This document shows, one piece after another, positions 1 to 5,246 of a stretch of 7,515 nt of DNA. The position numbers and the translations under genes are program-made. Positions within the stretch are counted from its first letter, which is position 1, and the number at the start of each line of letters is the position of its first letter. The stretch is from Methylophilaceae bacterium UBA7525 (GTDB lineage Bacteria; Pseudomonadota; Gammaproteobacteria; Burkholderiales; Methylophilaceae): the NCBI GenBank assembly GCA_002479405.1, contig DLMX01000034.1, forward strand, positions 1,418 through 8,932. The letters run 5' to 3'. The notes under the pieces were generated by a model, which worked only from the letters and a program-made list of their open reading frames with translations, searched no databases and was not told the origin of the DNA.

Positions 1-321
1 AACCTGTTCAGCTTTCAGGGCGCGACCAACAGCTATTATGTCGCCGACACGCTGTCGATCAGCCCGGTCTGGAAAGTCACGGCCAAAAGCAAGCTATGGC
101 TGCGTTACGATCTTAGCGAACGTGACTACCGCGGCCCCATCGTCGCCACGGCCAGAACACGCGATGACCTGATGCAAAGCCTTGTATTCGCCGGCGAATG
201 GCGGCCAACCCGGACCGTCACCGTTGGTGCGACCTTGCAGCGGGATTTACGCTCGTCCAATATTGACCGCTTCGATTACGACGCCGATTCGGTCAATCTC
301 TATGCACAGCTGTTGTTCTGA
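1..321 (+). CDS. epsL: C-terminal part of an outer-membrane beta-barrel protein, probably EpsL of an exopolysaccharide cluster (5' end outside window)
   Basis: The frame is open from base 1 to TGA at 319-321, giving the last 106 residues of a protein. They show alternating polar and hydrophobic strands (LWLRYDLSERDY, SLVFAGEWRP, TVTVGATLQRDLR) and end in LYAQLLF, a terminal Phe typical of the outer-membrane assembly signal. The RxSN...FDYDADSV...AQLLF ending resembles the C-terminus of XrtB/PEP-CTERM-associated polysaccharide outer-membrane protein EpsL, which sits in exosortase-linked exopolysaccharide operons of betaproteobacteria and methylotrophs. The barrel assignment is fairly safe; the EpsL name rests on remembered family pattern and lacks the N-terminal part. 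Codon use is GC-rich, like the host genes at the other end of the window and unlike the cassettes that follow. Confidence 0.6.
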   Translation, partial: NLFSFQGATNSYYVADTLSISPVWKVTAKSKLWLRYDLSERDYRGPIVATARTRDDLMQSLVFAGEWRPTRTVTVGATLQRDLRSSNIDRFDYDADSVNLYAQLLF

Positions 322-377
322 GCCTTAACTGCAAGAGCTTTCTCATTTTCATCGTGGACGAGGCGGATCATCTGCCC

Positions 378-630
378 CTGTTTTTTTACCGCCAGATACC
401 TTAAAAAAACGCCACTACATCCCTCGCCCCCATGTCTTGCAGGCGCCATGCTTGCCATGGAAAAGAATAAAGTGTTTAATCCAATCGACATAAGCTTGCC
501 CAGTTCGCAAACTGTAGTGACTCAGGCGCAACTTATCGCACACCATATCCAGCAACTTTGGGGCTTTTTCTGTGGTGCCGATATCTGAAAAACTAGGGTG
601 CGTAACGAAATTTAAAAATAATGAAAACAA
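378..630 (-). pseudogene. Remnant of an integron integrase (IntI-type tyrosine recombinase), N-terminal domain only, frameshifted
   Basis: Reading the minus strand from about 576 down gives KAPKLLDMVCDKLRLSHYSL followed by RTGQAYVDWIKHFILFHGKH. This is a close match to the N-terminal SAM-like DNA-binding domain of integron integrases (compare IntI1 HYSLRTEQAYVNWVRAFIRFHG). Soon after, the frame is lost. DMGARDVVAF appears in a second frame near 430-402 and LRYLAVKKQ in a third near 404-378, so at least two indels are present, one at a T-run. Beyond LAVKKQ no integrase sequence is seen, so the catalytic domain (R...HxxR...Y) is absent and the gene cannot be functional. The segment 577-630 stays open, with a TTG at 628-630, but does not resemble an integrase and may be non-coding. 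Divergent orientation next to the first cassette is the classical integron arrangement. Bases 322-377 between epsL and the remnant hold nothing recognisable. Confidence 0.8.
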
Positions 631-711
631 TCAGTTGCAAGATAATTTCCGGATTATGCGTCCCAGAGGTGCCTTAACGGCATTTTTTAGGGTGTCTACT
701 TTACGTTAAGC
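631..711 (+). other. Presumptive attI recombination region with core site GTTAAGC (705-711)
   Basis: This stretch lies between the 5' end of the integrase remnant and the first cassette gene, where attI belongs. GTTAAGC at 705-711 fits the core-site consensus GTTRRRY, and the first cassette's start codon follows only 5 bases later, as in typical cassettes. CTTAAC at 673-678 is the inverse of GTTAAG and might be a second integrase-binding site. attI sequences are poorly conserved, so position is the main argument. Confidence 0.5.
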
Positions 712-716
712 TGTTT

Positions 717-1340
717 ATGGACATACCCCAGAATCTTCATCTAGGCGAATCACCAACAGATTTCTGGGTTTGGGTTAATCCATCTAGCTGGCACGTTAGA
801 CACCAAATCGCATTTACGGGCTGCTTCATTTCAGCCGGCAGTATCGACCGAGGTGAAAGCAATCTGCCGTTTATTCCAAATCCTAAATTTAAAGGCGATG
901 TCTCACCATTTTCGATTGGTGTAACTCACCATTACACCGCTGAATACAACTTTGAGATTAATAGAGAACAATACTTCATCGAGTACCCAAGCCGATTGAA
1001 TGCTATTTATCTTCTCCGGTCAGAGGCAGAAGCCATGGAATATAAAGAGCGGCATATGGGGCATGTGGGAGGTCGCGTTCTGAAGAAAGTGCATTCAGTT
1101 GGAGCGTACGCATATTCAGAGCACGATTCGAGTTGGGTTGATTTCCTCCGCGTCAACCACAGTTGCGACGATCAAACTATTCATGCAGTAACCCAAGCCT
1201 ACTGGCGTGGTATCAATGTCTCAGACTGTTCCTTGAGTTCAATGGGGAAGCCTTGGACCAAATCACCAATCATTGAGGTTCTTTACTTGGGCTGCATCAA
1301 TTTTTATGACCGCACACTCCCCGTTGAAGGCGCAGCCTAA
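717..1340 (+). CDS. Cassette-encoded protein of unknown function, 207 aa; weak resemblance to DUF2441 (ADP-ribosyltransferase-like)
   Basis: This is the single gene of the first integron cassette. It starts at the only suitable ATG, 5 bases after the GTTAAGC core site, without a clear Shine-Dalgarno sequence. TAA at 1338-1340 lies inside the attC left core (GCCTAAAC), a usual cassette economy. No signal peptide or membrane segment is visible. The central stretch, FEINREQYFIEYPSRLNAIY followed by charged helices, recalls the 'E..R...P..PSR.N.iy' pattern of DUF2441, a family with an ADP-ribosyltransferase-like fold. That link is from memory and weak, and I do not assign an activity. Expression would normally come from the integrase-side Pc promoter. 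With the integrase decayed I find no convincing promoter upstream, so the gene may be silent. Confidence 0.75.
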   Translation: MDIPQNLHLGESPTDFWVWVNPSSWHVRHQIAFTGCFISAGSIDRGESNLPFIPNPKFKGDVSPFSIGVTHHYTAEYNFEINREQYFIEYPSRLNAIYLLRSEAEAMEYKERHMGHVGGRVLKKVHSVGAYAYSEHDSSWVDFLRVNHSCDDQTIHAVTQAYWRGINVSDCSLSSMGKPWTKSPIIEVLYLGCINFYDRTLPVEGAA

Positions 1341-1410
1341 ACTCCCCATCGAGAGAGGGTGCTTTTCGCGGCTTCGCCGCTGCGGCGGCACCCCACGTTA
1401 AACGTTATGC
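1335..1410 (+). other. Probable degenerate attC site of cassette 1
   Basis: The left core GCCTAAAC (1335-1342) contains the stop codon of the preceding gene. The right core is either GTTAAAC (1397-1403) or GTTATGC (1404-1410). Between them GGGTGC (1357-1362) pairs with GCACCC (1388-1393), and an inner hairpin GCGGC-TTC-GCCGC lies at 1368-1380. The position at the end of a cassette gene and the imperfect palindromic build fit attC. However, the cores do not pair as cleanly as in the two downstream attC sites: the left core has one extra A. Confidence 0.5.
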
Positions 1411-1437
1411 GCCCGCAGCCCCAAGCCCGTATAAAAC

Positions 1438-1465
1438 TTGATATTTACTTTCTCTCCGCTATACT
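1438..1465 (+). promoter_or_regulatory. Sigma70-type promoter of the restriction-modification cassette
   Basis: TTGATA (1438-1443) and TATACT (1460-1465) are separated by 16 bases, a near-consensus promoter. Transcription would start near 1472, about 26 bases before the ATG of the ribbon-helix-helix gene. An internal promoter is unusual in a cassette and would free this operon from the integron's own promoter. Confidence 0.7.
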
Positions 1466-1469
1466 GGGC

Positions 1470-1501
1470 ACACAAATGTGTTACCAATGTGCGTCCAATG
1501 T
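1470..1501 (+). promoter_or_regulatory. Candidate operator: three AATGT repeats at 11-bp spacing plus palindrome ACACA-AA-TGTGT
   Basis: AATGT occurs at 1475-1479, 1486-1490 and 1497-1501, each start exactly 11 bases after the previous one; the last two copies extend to CCAATGT. The first copy overlaps the palindrome ACACAAATGTGT (1470-1481). The block covers the expected transcription start and runs into the start codon of the ribbon-helix-helix gene, so a protein bound there could block initiation. Ribbon-helix-helix repressors often bind short repeated sites as arrays of dimers. The regulatory role is inferred. Confidence 0.5.
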
Positions 1502-1710
1502 CAAAATCAGCTAACTACCGAATCAGGGTCGAGCCAGACCTGCATCAGGAATTCTTGGATGCCTGCAAGTCCGAAGATAGGCCAGCTGCACAGGTGATCA
1601 GAGAATTCATGAAGGGTTACGTCAACAAGCACAGAGCTGCTCAGCAGGCTGATCTCTTCGTTGCGGAGCAACCCAAAAATTACAAGCGTGAGAGGAAATT
1701 ACATGAGTAA
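1498..1710 (+). CDS. Small ribbon-helix-helix DNA-binding protein, putative controller of the restriction-modification operon
   Basis: The product is 70 aa. Residues about 5-45 fit an Arc/MetJ-type ribbon-helix-helix domain: a short strand (NYRIRVEP), helix A (DLHQEFLDACKSED) and helix B (PAAQVIREFMKGYVNKH), followed by a charged tail ending KRERKLHE. The ATG at 1498 is chosen because an upstream TTG at 1438 would overlap the promoter -35 box. No good Shine-Dalgarno sequence precedes it, only about 26 bases of leader filled with AATGT repeats. Its last 8 bases overlap the start of the methyltransferase gene, so the two are probably translationally coupled. A type II restriction-modification operon commonly carries an HTH-type C protein in this place. 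By analogy this protein probably represses or times the operon. An antitoxin of a toxin-antitoxin pair is the alternative, but no separate toxin gene is seen. Confidence 0.8.
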   Translation: MSKSANYRIRVEPDLHQEFLDACKSEDRPAAQVIREFMKGYVNKHRAAQQADLFVAEQPKNYKRERKLHE

Positions 1711-2938
1711 ATCAAGCAAAAGGACTGCTATCCGTCACCGCCCCGCGATGATTGATCTGTTTGCTGGCGCTGGTGGTCTCTCGGAAGGGTTGCAAGAGTC
1801 CGGTTTTAAGTCTTTATATGCCAACGAAATTCAAGCTAGATATGCTGAAACATTTTCGATCAATCATCCCGATACCCTTGTAGATCAGCGAGATATACGG
1901 AAAGTTGATGCTCAACAGATTAGAAGCAGGCTTGGGCTCAAGAGAGGTGAGCTAGATATTCTTGCCGGCGGACCGCCATGTCAAGGCTTTTCTATTAATG
2001 CGCCGGTACGTTCAAAGAAAGATGAGAGAAACCATCTGTTCAAAGAATTTCTTCGGTTTGTTGATGAGTTCTACCCTAGTGCCGTACTAATTGAGAATGT
2101 TCCAGGGTTGGTGTCTTTTGAAGGAGGTGGGACTCTGGATGCAATTCTTACTGCACTCCAGAAGCATGGGTACACGGCTGATGTAAGGATACTTTATGCC
2201 CCACATTATGGGGTTCCTCAAACACGTTGGCGGACTATCGTCATTGGTTTGAGGGATGGAGGCAATGTACAAGAAGCATTTCCTGAGCCTATTTGCCATG
2301 CACCGCTAAGAGTGAATTTCACTTCACGGTTCGCTGGGCGCAATATTGTGTCTTTGCCACGAGCGGCTATATTGCCTTCATTTACATCTGTGAAAGACGC
2401 TATTGATGACCTGCCAGTGTTAATGAATGGCGAAATAGGTCAAGATTTGAAATCGTATAGGGTTGCACCTCAAAACGAATTTCAGAGAATTATGCGTGCT
2501 GGCTCCGAAGGTGTCGTTAACCATCAAGCGGCTCGCTTAAGCAAAATTAACTTACAGCGTTTAATTCATATACCTGCGGGCGGTAATTGGACGGATATTC
2601 CGTTTGATCTATTGCCAAAAGGGATGCAAAGAGCCCACCGTTCAGATCATACAAAACGTTATGGGAGAGTTGATCCAGAGGGGCTTGCTTCAACAATTCT
2701 TACCAAGTGTGATCCTCATTGGGGGGCATACTTCCATTACAATCAAGATAGGGCCTTTACCGTTCGAGAAGCTGCAAGAATTCAAACATTCCCAGATACT
2801 TTTTGGTTTGCTGGCTCACGTGTCGAGCAGTATGAACAAGTAGGGAATGCAGTGCCCCCGTTGCTTGCGGCAGCAATAGGTAGAAGTATCTTGAATATAC
2901 TTGGCCAAGAAACCAAAGAACTTACGAGAGCAATCTAA
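1703..2938 (+). CDS. Type II DNA (cytosine-5)-methyltransferase
   Basis: This 411-aa enzyme transfers methyl groups from S-adenosylmethionine to carbon 5 of cytosine, protecting host DNA from the neighbouring endonuclease. All main motifs are present and in order: I, DLFAGAGG (18-25), AdoMet binding; IV, GGPPCQGFS (89-97) with catalytic Cys93; VI, ENV (131-133); VIII, QTRWR (173-177); IX, REAARIQTFPD (355-365); X, GNAVPP (381-386). The stretch from about 178 to 345 holds the variable target-recognition region. The ATG at 1703 has a strong AGAGGA Shine-Dalgarno six bases upstream and overlaps the preceding gene by 8 bases; a TTG at 1661 in the same frame is less likely. The TAA at 2936-2938 shares its last A with the ATG of the endonuclease gene. 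Base composition is clearly more AT-rich than the flanking host genes, consistent with transfer. Target sequence is unknown. Confidence 0.95.
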   Translation: MSKSSKRTAIRHRPAMIDLFAGAGGLSEGLQESGFKSLYANEIQARYAETFSINHPDTLVDQRDIRKVDAQQIRSRLGLKRGELDILAGGPPCQGFSINAPVRSKKDERNHLFKEFLRFVDEFYPSAVLIENVPGLVSFEGGGTLDAILTALQKHGYTADVRILYAPHYGVPQTRWRTIVIGLRDGGNVQEAFPEPICHAPLRVNFTSRFAGRNIVSLPRAAILPSFTSVKDAIDDLPVLMNGEIGQDLKSYRVAPQNEFQRIMRAGSEGVVNHQAARLSKINLQRLIHIPAGGNWTDIPFDLLPKGMQRAHRSDHTKRYGRVDPEGLASTILTKCDPHWGAYFHYNQDRAFTVREAARIQTFPDTFWFAGSRVEQYEQVGNAVPPLLAAAIGRSILNILGQETKELTRAI

Positions 2939-3846
2939 TGGCAGGCACGATATGGGAATTCTTTGGTTACAGAACCGATGATTTATCTGATGCAGCGCAG
3001 AACGCAGCCGAAACAAAAAATTGCCCAATAATTGGCGAGACCTGTGAAAAGAGCTTCAACGATGGGGTTACTTCCGGGGTTTGCTCTCTAAAGCCAATGA
3101 CATCCGATCCTGTTATTTGTTGCCCAATCCGAATGTATGCAGACGAGTATAGGATATTACAGGATGTTTCGGTTAAGGCGTTTGGCGATGGATTTCAACT
3201 TGTTCCCGGTCGTGAAGCGCTGAAAGTTGCCATTGCCAAAAACGAACCATGTGTTGCTGTCTTTGGTAAGCGATGGGGTGGAGAGCTACGGTTGCCTCAG
3301 AAGTCTGGTCGAGGCGGCTACTTTGTAGATTGGGTGCTTGCGAAACTTGATGCCACTGGCGAGTTGGAAGAGTTCGTGGCTGTTGAGGTTCAAACAATAG
3401 ACACGACCGGAACATACCGAAACGGATATGAGGCCTTGATTAATGATCGAACTACGATCAAGACTACGGCAGGGCTAAATTGGGAAAATGTGTCGAAACG
3501 AATACTGCCTCAGTTGATATATAAAGGCCAAGTTCTACAGCGCGAAAGCTTATGCAAAAAGGGACTGTTCTTTGTATGCCCGCATCCTGTATACGAACGA
3601 ATCATGAATAGATTGGGCGGGCCGGACGGATTGATTCGCTATTCTCTTCAGCCTGCGTCAATTACTTTTCTCGTCTATGATCATGATTGTGGCAAGCCGA
3701 AAGTAGATGGTCAGCTTGTTCCGCTAAAGCAAACAGTTTCGCACTCTACGACTGTGTACAAATTACAGGAAGCATTTAATAACGTCACTCTCCCGGAAGA
3801 GAATGTTTATAAAGCTGCGATCCTTAAAGCCTTGGGAAAAGAATAG
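2938..3846 (+). CDS. NotI-like type II restriction endonuclease
   Basis: The 302-aa product matches what I recall of the NotI family. The N-terminal part has four spaced cysteine positions (Cys29, Cys36, Cys49, Cys61/62, within NCPIIGETC, GVCS and ICCP), like the iron-Cys4 fold of NotI. A PD-(D/E)XK-type core follows, with Asp131 (GYFVDW) and Glu150-Val-Gln152 (VAVEVQTIDTTG). NotI likewise uses Asp, Glu and an unusual Gln in place of the common Lys. It would cleave DNA not methylated by the upstream enzyme. NotI and its relative EagI cut GC-rich palindromes, but specificity here cannot be read from sequence. The start ATG overlaps the methyltransferase stop by one base, with GAGAG about 8 bases upstream, so translation is coupled and the nuclease is made after the methylase. 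The frame is intact and the catalytic residues are present, so it is probably active. Confidence 0.85.
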   Translation: MAGTIWEFFGYRTDDLSDAAQNAAETKNCPIIGETCEKSFNDGVTSGVCSLKPMTSDPVICCPIRMYADEYRILQDVSVKAFGDGFQLVPGREALKVAIAKNEPCVAVFGKRWGGELRLPQKSGRGGYFVDWVLAKLDATGELEEFVAVEVQTIDTTGTYRNGYEALINDRTTIKTTAGLNWENVSKRILPQLIYKGQVLQRESLCKKGLFFVCPHPVYERIMNRLGGPDGLIRYSLQPASITFLVYDHDCGKPKVDGQLVPLKQTVSHSTTVYKLQEAFNNVTLPEENVYKAAILKALGKE

Positions 3847-3852
3847 CCAAAA

Positions 3853-3899
3853 TTCCAAACGATCAATGGGGTCGGACTCCATTGATCGCGTGGTTTGAA
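3853..3899. repeat. Long imperfect hairpin, REP/RAYT-type remnant, just after the endonuclease gene
   Basis: GATCAATGG (3861-3869) and CCATTGATC (3879-3887) are perfect inverted repeats. The stem continues inward through a G-T wobble and two pairs to a CGG loop, and outward, after an asymmetric bulge, through CAAAC (3856-3860) and GTTTG (3893-3897). No T-run follows, so it is not a standard terminator, though it could stabilise the 3' end of the mRNA. The GGGGTCGGAC within it recurs as GGGGACGGAC at 3951-3960. Such GGGG(T/A)CGGAC boxes are, from memory, typical of DNA beside REP-associated tyrosine transposase genes; no transposase gene is present here. Confidence 0.6.
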
Positions 3900-3916
3900 G
3901 GAGGCAGCCGGATAGT

Positions 3917-3967
3917 AAACAATAGGGCGTAAACAAAACAGGAAACAATAGGGGACGGACCACGTTT
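3917..3967. repeat. Direct repeat AAACAATAGGG and GGGGACGGACCACG box
   Basis: AAACAATAGGG occurs at 3917-3927 and again at 3943-3953, 26 bases apart. The second copy runs into GGGGACGGACCACG and a T-run. Together with the hairpin upstream this looks like the edge of a REP/RAYT-type element that has lost or never had its transposase. Confidence 0.5.
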
Positions 3968-3982
3968 TTTTGGACTCAGCAT

Positions 3983-4079
3983 GTCTAAACTTCATAATTA
4001 ATCATGGTCTGAGCTAACCTCATTTATCGCATTAGACCGTCAAACGGGTGTGGTGACTTCATCCGGGAACGGTTTAGAC
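3983..4079 (+). other. Possible degenerate attC-like site: GTCTAAAC / GTTTAGAC inverted repeat
   Basis: GTCTAAAC (3983-3990) and GTTTAGAC (4072-4079) are perfect 8-base complements. They equal the attC core forms GTCTAAC/GTTAGAC with one matched extra base pair. Inside, ACCGT (4036-4040) pairs with ACGGT and CGGGTG pairs with CATCCG, making another hairpin. A site is expected here because a cassette boundary must lie between the endonuclease gene and the next cassette gene at 4109. L'' and L' boxes with an extrahelical base are not evident, so the call is weak. Confidence 0.3.
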
Positions 4080-4108
4080 TCTATTTCCCATCACGATCGA
4101 GGGTCATC

Positions 4109-4593
4109 ATGACGAAGATCGCAAAGAACACGATTTGTCTTTGGTTTGAACGCGATGCCGAGGCGGCGGCGCGGTTCTATGCCAAGACTTTTCCCGATTC
4201 GTTCGTCGGCGCGGTGCACCGCGCACCGGGCGATTTTCCGTCGGGCAGGCAAGGGGATGTGTTGACGGTGGAGTTCACCGTGTTGGGCATTCCCTGCCTG
4301 GGGCTTAATGGCGGGCCTGCGTTCAAGCAGAGTGAAGCGTTCTCGTTCCAGGTTGCCACCGAAGATCAGGCCGAGACCGATCGTTATTGGAATGCGATCG
4401 TTGGCAACGGCGGCCAGGAGAGCGACTGCGGATGGTGCAAGGACAAGTGGGTGTCTCCTGGCAAATTACGCCAATCGCGCTGACCAAGGCTTATACCAGC
4501 CCGGATCGCGCCGCCGCCAAACGCGCCTTCGATGCAATGATGACAATGAGAAAAATCGATATCGCCGTGATCGAGGCGGCGGTTCGTGGCTAG
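4109..4593 (+). pseudogene. VOC-superfamily (PhnB / '3-demethylubiquinone-9 methyltransferase'-like) protein, frameshifted
   Basis: The first frame gives 114 residues from MTKIAKNTICLWFERDAEAA to GWCKDKW. The conserved continuation GVSWQITP...IEAAVRG is in another frame and stops at TAG 4591-4593. The two join if one G is restored in the GGG run at 4449-4451, giving 161 aa, the normal length of these PhnB-like glyoxalase/dioxygenase-fold proteins. Features of the family are present: the FY..TFPDS helix, GDVLTVEFTVLGIPCLGLNGGP, the ESDCGWCKDKW segment and the terminal MTMRKIDIAVIEAA. Members are often annotated as methyltransferases, but the fold is vicinal oxygen chelate and the substrate is unknown. 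The uncorrected product ends after 10 altered residues (VSPGKLRQSR) and lacks the last strands. It is the gene of a cassette, with GAGG before the ATG and an attC 8 bases after the stop. Either a real pseudogene or a one-base sequence error. Confidence 0.85.
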
Positions 4594-4601
4594 AGGCTGG
4601 C

Positions 4602-4660
4602 GGCTAACAACAACATGCAGCGCAGTCGCTGCGCACCGCCGCTGATGCAGAGCGTTAGCC
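4602..4660 (+). other. attC site (59 bp) of the VOC cassette
   Basis: R'' GGCTAAC (4602-4608) and R' GTTAGCC (4654-4660) are perfect complements. L'' CATGCAGCG (4614-4622) pairs with L' CGCTGATG (4640-4647) if the fourth base, G, is left out, the single extrahelical base that sets attC orientation. Spacers of 5 and 6 bases separate R and L boxes, and a short GC-rich stem-loop fills the centre. This is the canonical attC architecture. Confidence 0.93.
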
Positions 4661-4672
4661 ACAAGGATTCGT

Positions 4673-5089
4673 ATGTTCCAACCAAGGCAGATTGAAAGTG
4701 AACCATCTTGGCTAGACGAAGACGGTATCAAGATTTACACGATTTCTGCGGTAAACAAGCCTATAAATCGCGCTGCATTTATGCCACGGCTTGCCGAAGT
4801 CAAACAAACAAAATCAGTGCATTGGCCAACGACACCGGCATTTGTCATATTTCACGAGGGTGCGTCGTGCCAGTACCTCGTTCTCGCGTGGTGGGGTAAC
4901 GACAACGAGTTATTCACGTCAGTCTCGGTCAACACGTCATCCGGCTGGGTCGAAGACCCTGCGCAATATTCGTTCTGTCTTTGGGACCTCGAAGTGTTTT
5001 GGTGCGAGCGCAATTACTTTATAGAGTCCATTTATTGCTCCAGCCCCGATATCGGAGCTTATCGCAATCGGCGAGTGGGTTGTGGCTAA
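4673..5089 (+). CDS. Orphan cassette-encoded protein, 138 aa, function unknown
   Basis: This is the single gene of the last cassette. The ATG is 12 bases after the attC right core, with AAGGA (4663-4667) as ribosome-binding site inside the cassette. TAA at 5087-5089 lies within the R'' box GGCTAAC of its own attC, confirming that gene and site belong together. The product is soluble, without signal peptide or membrane helix, and rich in aromatic residues in its second half (LVLAWWGNDNELFTSVSV, GWVEDPAQYSFCLWDLEVFW). I recognise no catalytic motif and assign no family with confidence. Uncharacterised single-domain proteins of this size are the commonest cargo of chromosomal integrons. Confidence 0.85.
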   Translation: MFQPRQIESEPSWLDEDGIKIYTISAVNKPINRAAFMPRLAEVKQTKSVHWPTTPAFVIFHEGASCQYLVLAWWGNDNELFTSVSVNTSSGWVEDPAQYSFCLWDLEVFWCERNYFIESIYCSSPDIGAYRNRRVGCG

Positions 5090-5203
5090 CAAGGCGTTGC
5101 AGTGGATGCCCCACACTCTGCAGTGTTTTTGTGCAATGTGCTTCGCACATTTTGCCGCGCAAAATCTTTTAGGTTCTGGTCACAACTGAACTGGGCGTTA
5201 GGC
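5084..5203 (+). other. attC site (120 bp) of the last cassette; end of the integron array
   Basis: R'' GGCTAAC (5084-5090) and R' GTTAGGC (5197-5203) pair with one mismatch. L'' GTTGCAGT (5096-5103) pairs with L' ACTGAAC (5185-5191) when the fourth base, G, is left unpaired. Both R-L spacers are 5 bases (AAGGC, TGGGC). The long centre contains a hairpin AATGTGC-TTC-GCACATT. Host sequence begins directly after the right core, so the site marks the distal edge of the array. Confidence 0.93.
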
Positions 5204-5246
5204 AAAAATATCAAAACCGGGTAGCACTGGAATCAGGCGGCGCTGA

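Noticed and set aside
1438..1497. Longer form of the ribbon-helix-helix protein from TTG at 1438
   Set aside because: This TTG is the first half of the promoter -35 box, so the codons would not be transcribed; the extra 20 residues do not fit the fold.
3763..3995. Short minus-strand frames across the nuclease end and the REP-like segment
   Set aside because: No recognisable protein motif; they arise from the hairpin and repeat region and overlap the coding end of the nuclease.
4440..4460. Programmed -1 frameshift in the VOC gene
   Set aside because: No slippery heptamer or downstream structure is apparent; a missing G in a short G-run explains the break more simply.
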